Origin: an uncultured Methanosarcinales archaeon
Lineage (GTDB): Archaea > Halobacteriota > Methanosarcinia > Methanotrichales > Methanotrichaceae
Length of the DNA: 21,978 bases
Reading direction: 5' to 3'
Assembly (NCBI GenBank): GCA_937864385.1
Contig: CALMJN010000481.1
Span: forward strand, 1 to 21,978
Shown: positions 1 through 8,148 of the stretch, piece by piece
Position numbering within the stretch: the stretch's first letter is position 1
How the letters are laid out: the number at the start of each line of letters is the position of its first letter
The notes under the pieces: generated by a model
What the model was told of the DNA's origin: nothing
Database searches by the model: none
Seen by the model: only the letters and a program-made list of their open reading frames with translations
Made by a program: the position numbers and the translations under genes

Positions 1-3000
1 AATGTGCAAGTAAAGGAGCCGCTGCCCACGCCCAAGGAATACATCTATCATCCCGATTATCCCGACCTCTTCGAAAACCTCACCTCTTATCTGAGCTGGT
101 ACGGCCAGAAGGCAGGCTATAGATTCAATAGCTCTGCCCCCACCATAGGCGTCATCAGCTATTATCAGGATCTGGACCATGCCGACAGGTCCGCCCTGAT
201 TTATGCTCTGGAGAGGCGCGGGGCTAATGCAATCGACCTGGGATTCTCAGCCACATCTTCAATGCGCCGGTTCTTCATGTCCAACAATTCCTCAATTGTG
301 GATGCCGTCATCCTCACCAAGTCCTTCCGGCTCAGCTACGGCGACCCCGATAAGGGAATAGCCGACCTCCTGGAGCTGAATGTGCCGGTTCTCCGGGGCA
401 TGAGGCTGTACTATCAGACTCCGGAAGAGTGGCAGAGCTCCACCGGAATCAATCCTATGGAGATCTACTTCCAGATAGCCCAGCCGGAGATGGATGGGGT
501 AATTGAGCCCATAGTCATGGCAGGAAGAACCGACTCCGGCTATCAGCCTATATCCAGGCAGCTGGACTGGCTGGCAGAGAGGGCGGTGAAATGGGCGGAA
601 TTAGGCCGGATCAATAACTCGGAGAAGAAGGCCGCCATCATCTACTACAACCACGGCGGGGGAAAGGACAACATCGAGGGCTGCTACCTCAATGTTCCCC
701 GCAGCCTGCGAAACATCCTGGACAAGATGAAGGCCGCGGGCTATAATGTGAAGGGAACTGTGCCTGAGGAGAGGGCTATGGTCGACCTGCTGGCTCATCA
801 GGGAACCAATGTGGGCTCCTGGGCTCCGGGAGAGCTCCAGGCCATGGTGGAGGCAGGAAATGCCACGCTTCTGCCGGCAGAGCTCTACGAGCAGTGGTTT
901 TCCGCCCTGCCCCAGGATAAGCAGTCTGAGGTGACCCGGATGTGGGGGCCGCCACCTGGTAAAATCATGGTCTATGAAAACCAGAGCGGCAAGTACCTGG
1001 TCATCCCCAAGCTCTCCTTTGGAGATGTGATCCTCCTGCCCCAGCCAAGCCGGGGCTGGCTGGAGAACAGCACAGTGCTCTATCATGATAAATCCGTGCC
1101 TCCCCATCACCAGTACATAGCCTTCTATCTCTGGCTCAGGCACGGATTTGGAGCCGATGCAATAGTTCATCTGGGAAAGCACGGCACCCAGGAGTGGCTG
1201 CCGGGCAAGGAGTGCGGGATATCCAGAGACGACTGGCCGGCTCTGCTGGTCCAGGATCTGCCCGTGGTCTATCCCTACATAGTGGACAACATCGCCGAGG
1301 GCACCCAGGCCAAGAGGCGGGGCGATGCAGTGATGATCACCCATCTGACGCCGCCCATAGTGGCCTCCGGCCTCTACGGCAACCTGACCAATCTGGCGGA
1401 GACGGTCTTCCAGTACAAGAGCGTGGAAAACGCCAGCGTCAAGGAGGGCTACAGGAATCAGATAATAAATATCAGCCGGGAGATGCACCTGGACGAGGAC
1501 CTTGAGGCGGACCTGCTGAATATCTCCGCCAACGAGACCGAATTCAACAATTATGCCGACGAGCTGGAGAAATACCTCTATGAGCTGAAAGGCCAGTTCA
1601 TGCCCTACGGCCTGCATCTCTTCGGCCAGCCTCCCCAGGGAGAGCCCCTGACCGGCTTGGTGAGATCTATGCTGGGAGATGGCCTCTCCCGGGAGATAGC
1701 TCCTCTTATCTCTTACAACGATTATCCCAATCCTGGCCGCCTGGACAAGGAAAGTGAGTTGGAAAACTGCACCGATAAGCTGCTTGGTGCGGTGATAATC
1801 AACCGGACATCATGCGAATTGGCCCAGATAGATATCTTTGGAAACGCCTCATTTAACCTGACCGATCAGCTCAATCTCTCCCTGAAGTATGCAGAAGACA
1901 TTGCCGCCTGCTCGGCAGAGGTCCCCGCCCTGATAAATGCTCTGGACTGCAATTACACTGCGCCTTCCCCGGCAGACGATCCCATCCGGGACCCTGCCGT
2001 CCTTCCCACGGGAAGGAACTTTTGCTCCGTGGACCCCAGGCGCGTTCCCACCAGCTCTGCCTGGGCTGTGGGCTCGGATCTGGCGGAAAAGCTCATCGAG
2101 GGCTACCGGCAGGACCACAACGGCTCCTATCCCAGAAAGATGGCTCTTGTCCTCTGGGCCTGGGCCATGACCGACCACGGCGTGGTGGAGTCGGAAATCC
2201 TCCGCCTGGTGGGAGCCGAGCCGGTCTACGATGCCTACGGCGGCGTCAGCGATGTCCGGCTCATACCGCTCGGCGAGCTGGGCCGGCCCAGGATCGATGT
2301 GTTGGTGGTTCCATCCGGCCTGCACCGGGACCTTTTCCCGGAGAAGCTGCAGCTTATAGACCGGGCCATACGCCTCGCAGCTAATGACACCGCATCGGAA
2401 TATCCCAATTTTGTGCGGGAGGGCTCGGAGGAGATCTATCAGAAGCTGATACAAGAAGGAAATATCACCCCGGAGCAGGCTGCCATACTCTGCCGATCCC
2501 GCATATTCCTGGAGGAGGCGGGGACATACGGCCCCAACCTGGACAGCCCCGTATCGGCCAGCGACACCTGGGATAACGACAGCAAGCTCGGCAACCTTTT
2601 CATCAGCAGGATGTCCTACATCTATGGAGACGGCATCTGGAGCAGCAAGCTCTCCTCCGGGGAGGATCTGTCCGGCCTGCAAAGGGATCTCTTGCAGGAC
2701 AATCTGGCCAAAGTGGACGCCGCGGCGCATCACACCAACTCCAACCTCTACGGGTTCATAGACAACGATGACGTCTACCAGTATCTAGGAGGCATCAGCC
2801 TGGCGGTGAGAACTGTGACCGGAAAGGCCCCCGACCTCTATGTAACCGACGCCAAGGACCCGGACAAAAGCCGGGTCTCATCTCTACATGACTTCTTCTC
2901 CCGGGAGCTGCGCGCCCGCTACTACAATCCCCAGTGGATGAAAGGGATGATGGAGCAGGGCTACTCCGGGGCCAGGGAGATGGACAGGTTTGCCGAGTAT

Positions 3001-3633
3001 CTCTGGGGATGGGAGGCGACTGTTCCCGATCTGGTCAGCGAAAAGACCTGGGATGAGGTGAAAGAGATCTATGTGGATGACAAGTACCAGATGGGCCTGA
3101 AGGACTTCTTTGACGAGAACAACCCCTGGGCGGCTCAATCCCTGGCGGGAAGGTTGCTGGAGACGGCCAGAAAAGATCGCTGGCATCCATCCCCGGCGGT
3201 CAAGCAGGAGCTTGTGGACCGGTACGAGCAGTCGGTGCAAGACCATGGCGTCACCTGTTGCCATCACACCTGCGGCAACCTGGCCCTTCAGGAGTACATG
3301 CAGGGTGTGCTTCCCTCTCAGGATTCCGATTCCTCCAGCAGTTCCGCCGCATCCAAGAGCGAAAGATCCAGTTCTTCGTCATCCCACCATCACAAGCCTG
3401 CGGTGGGGAAGGAATCGCCGCCCCAAAACCAGACCCAATCGGCGGGATATGGAACAGGATTACCCAAGGCGGAGCAGACGGATTCTGCCTCAAGCGAGGT
3501 GGAGGGATTTGTGATGGAGGCGGTGGAGGCGAAGAGCACCCCAACCGGCTCCTCCGCTGCCCCCATGATCGCCCTGGGCCTGGTCTTTCTGGTGCTATTC
3601 ATGATCTGGATGGGATTTCATAGGAAGGTGTGA
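1..3633 (+). CDS. cobN: CobN-family chelatase-like protein, C-terminally membrane-anchored (5' end outside window)
   Basis: The reading frame is open at the left edge, so the N-terminus is missing; 1210 residues are visible. CobN/ChlH proteins are the large subunits that bind the tetrapyrrole during cobalt or magnesium insertion. The family signature around HGTQEWLPGK lies at about residues 394-403, and the C-terminal NPWA..LAGRLLETA helix region is also present. Unusual parts follow: a Cys/His cluster CCHHTCGN near residue 1086, a Ser-rich linker (about 1107-1180), then one hydrophobic helix of about 20 residues ending in FHRKV. I count more than 20 N-X-S/T sequons, which fits a glycosylated protein on the outer face held by a C-terminal anchor. 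With no ATP outside, an ordinary ATP-driven cobaltochelatase role is doubtful. Metal removal from, or capture of, haem-like tetrapyrroles is an alternative (inference). The iron-boxed feoAB genes follow directly. Confidence 0.85.
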   Translation, partial: NVQVKEPLPTPKEYIYHPDYPDLFENLTSYLSWYGQKAGYRFNSSAPTIGVISYYQDLDHADRSALIYALERRGANAIDLGFSATSSMRRFFMSNNSSIVDAVILTKSFRLSYGDPDKGIADLLELNVPVLRGMRLYYQTPEEWQSSTGINPMEIYFQIAQPEMDGVIEPIVMAGRTDSGYQPISRQLDWLAERAVKWAELGRINNSEKKAAIIYYNHGGGKDNIEGCYLNVPRSLRNILDKMKAAGYNVKGTVPEERAMVDLLAHQGTNVGSWAPGELQAMVEAGNATLLPAELYEQWFSALPQDKQSEVTRMWGPPPGKIMVYENQSGKYLVIPKLSFGDVILLPQPSRGWLENSTVLYHDKSVPPHHQYIAFYLWLRHGFGADAIVHLGKHGTQEWLPGKECGISRDDWPALLVQDLPVVYPYIVDNIAEGTQAKRRGDAVMITHLTPPIVASGLYGNLTNLAETVFQYKSVENASVKEGYRNQIINISREMHLDEDLEADLLNISANETEFNNYADELEKYLYELKGQFMPYGLHLFGQPPQGEPLTGLVRSMLGDGLSREIAPLISYNDYPNPGRLDKESELENCTDKLLGAVIINRTSCELAQIDIFGNASFNLTDQLNLSLKYAEDIAACSAEVPALINALDCNYTAPSPADDPIRDPAVLPTGRNFCSVDPRRVPTSSAWAVGSDLAEKLIEGYRQDHNGSYPRKMALVLWAWAMTDHGVVESEILRLVGAEPVYDAYGGVSDVRLIPLGELGRPRIDVLVVPSGLHRDLFPEKLQLIDRAIRLAANDTASEYPNFVREGSEEIYQKLIQEGNITPEQAAILCRSRIFLEEAGTYGPNLDSPVSASDTWDNDSKLGNLFISRMSYIYGDGIWSSKLSSGEDLSGLQRDLLQDNLAKVDAAAHHTNSNLYGFIDNDDVYQYLGGISLAVRTVTGKAPDLYVTDAKDPDKSRVSSLHDFFSRELRARYYNPQWMKGMMEQGYSGAREMDRFAEYLWGWEATVPDLVSEKTWDEVKEIYVDDKYQMGLKDFFDENNPWAAQSLAGRLLETARKDRWHPSPAVKQELVDRYEQSVQDHGVTCCHHTCGNLALQEYMQGVLPSQDSDSSSSSAASKSERSSSSSSHHHKPAVGKESPPQNQTQSAGYGTGLPKAEQTDSASSEVEGFVMEAVEAKSTPTGSSAAPMIALGLVFLVLFMIWMGFHRKV

Positions 3634-3678
3634 ATGTAAATCCCAGGGAAAGCAGAGATACGGATTTCATCCCCCCTC

Positions 3679-3684
3679 TTTTTT
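3679..3684 (+). terminator. T-tract terminator candidate after cobN-like gene
   Basis: Six T residues lie 46 bases after the cobN-like stop codon and follow a C-rich stretch. Euryarchaeal RNA polymerase can terminate on T-runs without a hairpin. The tract abuts the first iron box, so it may only be part of that palindrome. Confidence 0.3.
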
Positions 3685-3697
3685 AGGCCTGCCAAAA
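3681..3697. promoter_or_regulatory. Degenerate DtxR-type iron box (distal operator)
   Basis: TTTTAGG, a CCTG spacer, then CCAAAA. This is the same palindrome as the box at 3717-3734 with one base missing in the right arm. The two centres are about 36 bases apart, and a weak TATA-like CTTTATC lies between them at 3699-3705. It may be a secondary repressor site for feoAB. Confidence 0.45.
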
Positions 3698-3716
3698 CCT
3701 TTATCTGTCCATCCCC

Positions 3717-3734
3717 TTTTAGGTTAGCCTAAAA
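3717..3734. promoter_or_regulatory. DtxR/IdeR-type iron box upstream of feoA
   Basis: A perfect inverted repeat, TTTTAGG / TTAG / CCTAAAA. Its core TTAGGTTAGCCTAA equals the first 14 bases of the classical DtxR consensus TTAGGTTAGCCTAACCTAA. It lies where a transcript driven from the TATA-like CTTTATC at 3699-3705 would start, so a bound repressor would block feoAB. The DtxR-family gene at 5771 is the obvious candidate regulator. Confidence 0.75.
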
Positions 3735-3762
3735 ATTGACCACTAGACAACGAGGATGCATA

Positions 3763-3999
3763 ATGCAAGAGCCGATCACAAGCTTGAGGGCGGGGACATC
3801 GGCCCAGGTCATCGCATTGCTGGGCCCGGGCAGTTCATTTCAGAGAAAGCTGCGAACAATGGGCATCAGAGAGGGGGTCCGGCTGAAGGTGGTAGCCGTC
3901 CATCCCTTCGCCGGTCCCCTGGTCGTGGAGATATCCGGCAGGCAGATCACACTGGGCAGGGGCATCGCCCGGAAGATCATGGTGAAGGTGGAAGATTGA
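3763..3999 (+). CDS. feoA: FeoA, ferrous iron transport accessory protein
   Basis: A 78-residue SH3-like FeoA domain protein, the usual length. It shows the typical order: LRAG near the start, the RKLRTMGIREG segment, and VEISGRQITLGRGIARKIMV near the end. FeoA is a small cytoplasmic partner of the FeoB permease. The ATG at 3763 is preferred because the protein then begins just before the domain and GAGG lies 7 bases upstream; an in-frame TTG at 3736 would add nine residues and sits on the edge of the iron box. The stop codon overlaps the feoB start (TTGA), so the two are translationally coupled. Control by iron through the boxes at 3681-3734 is likely. Confidence 0.93.
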   Translation: MQEPITSLRAGTSAQVIALLGPGSSFQRKLRTMGIREGVRLKVVAVHPFAGPLVVEISGRQITLGRGIARKIMVKVED

Positions 4000-5708
4000 A
4001 GCGAATCGTTTTGATGGGCAATCCCAACATCGGAAAGAGCGTGGTCTTCTCCCGGCTGACCGGAGCGGAAGTGATCACCTCCAACTATCCGGGAACCACG
4101 GTGGATTTCACCAGAGGCAGGGCCCGCCTGCAAGGAGAGCAGGTGGAGATCATCGACGCACCGGGAACCTACTCCCTGCAGCCGACCAACCGGGCGGAGG
4201 AGGTGGCTCTGGAGGTGCTGGGATGGGGGGAACTGGTCATTAATGTGGTAGATGCCACCAATCTGGAGAGAAACCTGTTCCTGACGATGGAGCTTCTGGA
4301 GAAAAAGAAGCCTCTGATCATGGTGCTCAACATGTGGGATGAGGCGGATCGCTCGGGAATAGCAATAGATGTAAAGAGGCTGGAAGAGCATCTGAGGGTG
4401 CCGGTGGTCGCCACCGTCGCTCTGACCGGCGAGGGGATAGCAGAACTGGTCTCTCGGCTGGGCGAGGCGCAACCCCTTCTTGAAAGAGAAACCTTGAGTG
4501 AAGAAAAGAAGTGGGTGGAGATAGGACGGATAACCAGAGACGTCCAGAAGGTCACGCATAAACATCCCACCCTCTGGAGCAGCCTTTCCGAGGCCACCAT
4601 CAAGCCCTTTACGGGTACCCCCGTTGCCTTGACGGTCATCCTCGCCACCTTCTGGACGGTGAGGCTGATTGGAGAGGGGCTGATTGCCCATCTATTCGAG
4701 CCCCTCTTTGAGCTGTACCGTCCCCTGGCCATGAAGATAAGCGCAGAGCTGGGGCCCGGGATGCTGCATGACCTTCTCATAGGCCGGATCATAGATGGCA
4801 ATATCGACTATGTCCAGTCCATGGGGCTTCTGACCACAGGCATCTATGTCCCCCTGGGAATGGTGCTGCCCTACATAGTGGGCTTCTACCTGGCCCTCGC
4901 CCTGCTGGAGGACTCCGGATATCTGCCCCGGCTGGCCACGCTATCCGATAACCTGTTTCACCGGCTGGGGATGCACGGCCACGCCATAGTGCCTCTCTTC
5001 CTGGGCCTGGGCTGCAATGTGCCGGGAGCCCTCTCCACCAGGAATCTGGAGACCAGAAAGCAGCGCTTCATCGCTGCCACGCTGCTGGGCCTGGCTGTGC
5101 CCTGCACCGCCAAATCGGCAATGATCTTCGGGGTGCTGGGCTCCTACGGTCAGGGGTATGTCTTCCTGGTCTTTGCCACCCTGGCACTGGTTTATTTGGC
5201 GGCGGGGCTGGTCTTGAATAAGGCGGTCCGGGGCGAGAGCCCGGAGATATTCCTGGAGATCCCTCCCTACCGGCGGCCAGGCTTTATGGTGATTCTGAAG
5301 AAGACCTGGATGCGGGTTCGGTGGTTTTTAGCCGAGGCCATACCATTCCTGTTCCTGGGAGTGCTGCTGGTCAATGTGCTCTATACCGTGGGCTTCATGG
5401 AGTGGATCGCCCGCATCTTCTCGCCCTTCATGGAGTGGTGGCTTGCCATACCCGGAGAGGCGGTGGTCGCCCTTCTGGTGGGCTTCTTCCGCAAAGATCT
5501 GGCGGTGGGAATGCTCCTGCCTCTGGGGCTTGAGGCCGGCCAGATGGTGGTAGCCACCACTGTTCTCTCCCTCTATTTCCCCTGTGTAGCCACATTCGCA
5601 GTGATGGTAAAAGAATTGGGGGTGATGGATACTCTGAGATCCGCCGCTGTTATGGCCATGACTGCTCTCATGGTGGGTGGAGCCATGCGATGGGCCTTGA
5701 TAAGATGA
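3996..5708 (+). CDS. feoB: FeoB, GTP-dependent ferrous iron permease
   Basis: A 570-residue FeoB, on the short side for the family. The N-terminal G domain has G1 GNPNIGKS (residues 8-15), G3 DAPGTYSL and G4 NMWDEAD. The membrane part carries two gate repeats: GLGCNVPGALSTR with its Cys, and FFRKDLAVGMLLPLG followed by YFPCVATFAVMVKELG. It imports Fe2+ across the cytoplasmic membrane. The TTG start at 3996 overlaps the feoA stop and is preceded by GGTGG with a 5-base spacer; it gives the typical MKRIVLMGNPNIGKS start. The frame stays open back to 3756, but that part is feoA read in another frame. The C-terminal domain is brief, ending in a membrane helix and a short basic tail. Iron-box control is shared with feoA. 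Confidence 0.95.
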   Translation: MKRIVLMGNPNIGKSVVFSRLTGAEVITSNYPGTTVDFTRGRARLQGEQVEIIDAPGTYSLQPTNRAEEVALEVLGWGELVINVVDATNLERNLFLTMELLEKKKPLIMVLNMWDEADRSGIAIDVKRLEEHLRVPVVATVALTGEGIAELVSRLGEAQPLLERETLSEEKKWVEIGRITRDVQKVTHKHPTLWSSLSEATIKPFTGTPVALTVILATFWTVRLIGEGLIAHLFEPLFELYRPLAMKISAELGPGMLHDLLIGRIIDGNIDYVQSMGLLTTGIYVPLGMVLPYIVGFYLALALLEDSGYLPRLATLSDNLFHRLGMHGHAIVPLFLGLGCNVPGALSTRNLETRKQRFIAATLLGLAVPCTAKSAMIFGVLGSYGQGYVFLVFATLALVYLAAGLVLNKAVRGESPEIFLEIPPYRRPGFMVILKKTWMRVRWFLAEAIPFLFLGVLLVNVLYTVGFMEWIARIFSPFMEWWLAIPGEAVVALLVGFFRKDLAVGMLLPLGLEAGQMVVATTVLSLYFPCVATFAVMVKELGVMDTLRSAAVMAMTALMVGGAMRWALIR

Positions 5709-5770
5709 AGAGGATGAAATGTATGATAAAGATGATATTGAAATAAGCTGGATGCTATGAGAAGGATGTC

Positions 5771-6286
5771 ATGAGACGCAAGAGAGTGGAGGAGTACATA
5801 GAGATCATCCATGACCTGGAGTTGCAGGAGGGGCGTGCTGCCACGGGCAGGATCGCCACAGAGATGGGAGTCAAGCCCTCCTCGGCCACGGAGATGCTTC
5901 AGAAGCTGCAAAATGAGGGGCTTCTTCAGTACGAGAGCTATGCAGGAGCCACTCTGACCGACTCGGGCAGGAGGCTGGCCCTGGAGCTCGAGGGCAAGCA
6001 CAGGGCCATCGCCGACTTTCTGGAGATCATCGGAGTGGACAGGGGTTCGGCGGAGAGGGATGCCTGCCAGATGGAGCATCATGTGGGAAAGGAGACCATG
6101 GAGCGCCTGAAGAAGTTTGTGCAGTTTGTAGGCCTCTCCTCCAGCCAGCCGATATGGATTGAGAACTTCAAGAGATATTGCCAGACGGGACAGCCGGAGG
6201 AATGCGATCTCTCCGGCCGCTGCACCTGCCGCTCCGATGCCGATAAGGAGCCGTACGGTCCGAAATCGGAGTCAGCGAGAGAATGA
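5771..6286 (+). CDS. DtxR/MntR-family metal-dependent repressor
   Basis: A 171-residue protein. The N-terminal winged helix (residues 1-65) has the DtxR pattern RVEEYIEII, a recognition helix around KPSSATEMLQKLQ and a wing ending in LTDSGR. A dimerisation and metal-binding domain follows, with GKHRAIADFL and DACQMEHHV; the Cys, Glu and His of C..EH plus the His of GKH match the metal ligands of this family. The C-terminal SH3/FeoA-like domain is absent; a short tail with three Cys (ECDLSGRCTC) replaces it. AAGGAT lies just before the ATG. It is 62 bases after feoB, so probably in the same operon, which makes it the likely Fe2+ (or Mn2+) sensor acting on the boxes at 3681-3734 and perhaps 6315-6337. 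Confidence 0.92.
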   Translation: MRRKRVEEYIEIIHDLELQEGRAATGRIATEMGVKPSSATEMLQKLQNEGLLQYESYAGATLTDSGRRLALELEGKHRAIADFLEIIGVDRGSAERDACQMEHHVGKETMERLKKFVQFVGLSSSQPIWIENFKRYCQTGQPEECDLSGRCTCRSDADKEPYGPKSESARE

Positions 6287-6314
6287 AAGATGACTGTCTA
6301 AGGGCTTTGTGAAA

Positions 6315-6337
6315 TTTTAATAGGCTGATCCTAAGTT
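6315..6337. promoter_or_regulatory. TATA-like element overlapped by an iron-box-like palindrome
   Basis: TTTTAATA resembles an archaeal TATA box and runs directly into TAGG-CTGAT-CCTA, an inverted repeat like the feoA iron box but with a 5-base instead of a 4-base spacer and weaker flanks. A promoter here would start transcription near 6342, upstream of the ABC gene. It may place the ABC/methyltransferase operon under the same regulator. Confidence 0.4.
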
Positions 6338-6375
6338 GAGATGCTCAATCCGACGGAATGACCAGGGAGATTGAT

Positions 6376-7371
6376 ATGACTCATAAAAGCGCTGCAATCA
6401 TTGCAGATAAACTGACCAAGCTCTATGGCGATCTTCTTGCCGTAGACGGCATCAGCTTTCAGGTCGACGAGGGCGAGATCTTCGGCTTTCTGGGACCCAA
6501 CGGCTCGGGCAAGACCAGCACCATCCGCATGCTGGTAGGCCTCTCCCGGCCTTCGGGAGGCAGGGCCAGCGTTCTTGGATATGATCTTCCAGGAGAGAGC
6601 TCCCAGGCCAAAAGATATGTGGGCGTTGTCCCCGACTCATCCAATCTTTACGATGAGCTGTCCGCAAGGGAGAATCTCCTCTTCATGGCCAGGCTTTACG
6701 GCGTGCCCCGGAAAGAGCAGAATTCCAGAGTCCACCGCCTGCTCCAGGACTTCGGACTTTATGAGCGAAGGGATGATCTCTTCGGCACCTTCTCCCGGGG
6801 AATGAAGCGAGCCCTTACCATTGCTGCCGCCCTGGTGCATGAGCCGCGCCTTCTCTTCCTGGACGAGCCGACGGCAGGCCTTGATGCAGCCGCAGCCCGC
6901 TCTCTGAGGAGGCTCATATCAGGATTGCGAGAGAAGGGAATGACCGTCTTTCTCACCACTCATTATCTGACAGAGGCGGATATGCTCTGCGATCGCATTG
7001 CCATACTGGTTCAGGGCAGGATTGTGAGAATAGATACTCCGGAGGGGCTCAAGCACCTGATTCAGGATCAATCCCTGATTGAGTTCTCCTTCAGGGGAGA
7101 TGTCTCAGCACTGCTGGCGGATCTGCAATCCAGGCTGGAAGGGGGCCAGGCGGCTCTTCTGGACAGCAGTCGTATCCGGGTTTATGGAGGCGATCCTCCT
7201 CGAATATTCGATGCCGTTTTTCAGTCTTCCAGGGAAAGTGGGATTGGCCTGGAGTCGGCCAGCACCATCCGACCCAGCCTTGAGGACGCTTTTCTCCAGA
7301 TAACCGGCCTGTCTCCCCAGGTTATGGCTGCAGATAAGGGTTCAGGAAAGGGAAGTGGAGTTGGAAGGTGA
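6376..7371 (+). CDS. ABC-2 type exporter, ATP-binding subunit
   Basis: A 331-residue ABC ATPase of the multidrug/DrrA-like (CcmA) class. Walker A GPNGSGKT is at residues 40-47, a signature-like FSRGMKRAL near 137 (variant of LSGGQ, common in this class), Walker B LLFLDEPTAGLD near 159-170 and the H-loop TTHYL after it. A C-terminal domain of about 100 residues follows. The ATG at 6376 is preferred because GGGAG sits 6 bases before it; an in-frame ATG at 6358 adds six residues but has no binding site. The stop codon overlaps the start of the permease gene. Substrate unknown. The last dozen residues (GSGKGSGVGR) are low-complexity, encoded by a purine-rich tract that continues into the permease gene. 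Confidence 0.92.
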   Translation: MTHKSAAIIADKLTKLYGDLLAVDGISFQVDEGEIFGFLGPNGSGKTSTIRMLVGLSRPSGGRASVLGYDLPGESSQAKRYVGVVPDSSNLYDELSARENLLFMARLYGVPRKEQNSRVHRLLQDFGLYERRDDLFGTFSRGMKRALTIAAALVHEPRLLFLDEPTAGLDAAAARSLRRLISGLREKGMTVFLTTHYLTEADMLCDRIAILVQGRIVRIDTPEGLKHLIQDQSLIEFSFRGDVSALLADLQSRLEGGQAALLDSSRIRVYGGDPPRIFDAVFQSSRESGIGLESASTIRPSLEDAFLQITGLSPQVMAADKGSGKGSGVGR

Positions 7372-8147
7372 TGGCGAAAGTGATGGGGAAGGTGAGGGAG
7401 AAGATGATGGAGAAGATGATGTGGCAGGATCAGATGCGAGGGGTCTATCATATCGCCATCAAGGATATGAAAACCTATTACCTCAAGCCGCCGGCCATAA
7501 GTTGGGGCATGGTCTTTCCTCTGGCCTGGACTCTGGCATTTTACCTGCGCAATCCTGGCGACTTTGCTGAGCTGGTCCCGGGCCTCCTGGCCATGACCAT
7601 TATATTCAGCACAACCGCGGCTGAGGCTGTGGTCATCAACTTCGAGCTGAGGCTGGGAACTCTGGAGAGGCTGCTGCTGACTCCCTTGAGCATGACCTCC
7701 GTTCTGCTGGGAAAGGTTCTGGGCGGCTTTCTCTTTGGGCTGATGATGACCGCGATTGTGGCCGCCGGGGCCGTGATCTATCTGGGGCTGCAGCCGGATT
7801 TCGTCGGGCTGGCTCTGATATCCTTGATATCTCTTATGGTCTTCTCCTCCATGGGTGCTCTCTTCAGTCTATCGGTGCGGGAGGTCTTCGAGGCCCAGAC
7901 CCTTCTCAATCTGCCAAGGTTTCTCATGGTATTCCTCTGCGGTGTGGTCTATCCGGTATCCGCCCTGCCCGAGGGGCTGCAGCTGTTCTCACGGCTGCTG
8001 CCCCTGACCTACACCGTGCAGGGATTGAAAGCGTCCTTCTTTCAGGAGCAAGGCGCAGTATTGGCATGGGATTTGATCATTCTATTCTTATTTCTGATCC
8101 TATTTCTGCTTCCGGCCATCAGATTGCTGCAAAGGAGGTTCAGTTAG
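7371..8147 (+). CDS. ABC-2 type exporter permease subunit
   Basis: An integral membrane protein of about 258 residues with roughly six hydrophobic helices. The ABC-2 pattern is clear: an amphipathic N-terminal part (HIAIKDMKTYYLKPP), helices from about residue 45, the segment FELRLGTLERLLLTPL typical of the first cytoplasmic loop, and LPLTYTVQGLKASFF before the last helix. It pairs with the ATPase encoded just upstream (TGATG overlap). The exact start is uncertain: ATG codons occur at 7371 and repeatedly up to about 7434, and a 12-base tandem duplication (7398-7421) doubles an EKMM segment. A start near 7371 or within the EKMM region is possible without affecting the membrane domain. Confidence 0.88.
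   Translation: MAKVMGKVREKMMEKMMWQDQMRGVYHIAIKDMKTYYLKPPAISWGMVFPLAWTLAFYLRNPGDFAELVPGLLAMTIIFSTTAAEAVVINFELRLGTLERLLLTPLSMTSVLLGKVLGGFLFGLMMTAIVAAGAVIYLGLQPDFVGLALISLISLMVFSSMGALFSLSVREVFEAQTLLNLPRFLMVFLCGVVYPVSALPEGLQLFSRLLPLTYTVQGLKASFFQEQGAVLAWDLIILFLFLILFLLPAIRLLQRRFS
7398..7421 (+). repeat. 12-base tandem duplication in permease 5' end
   Basis: GAGAAGATGATG occurs twice in direct succession inside a longer purine-rich stretch (about 7340-7440). It encodes EKMM twice and adds candidate start codons. Confidence 0.7.
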
Positions 8148-8148
8148 A

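Noticed and set aside
601..2733. Long minus-strand open frames (601-1617 and 1849-2733) under the CobN-like gene
   Set aside because: They mirror the codon structure of the + strand gene, show no domain and no start signals. The + strand frame has unmistakable CobN motifs.
3756..3995. N-terminal extension of feoB to 3756
   Set aside because: These codons are feoA read in another frame; the true FeoB start motif begins at TTG 3996 with a ribosome binding site.
3840..4801. Minus-strand open frames (3840-4691, 4169-4801) opposite feoB
   Set aside because: Antisense shadows of the feoA/feoB coding sequence without protein-like composition.
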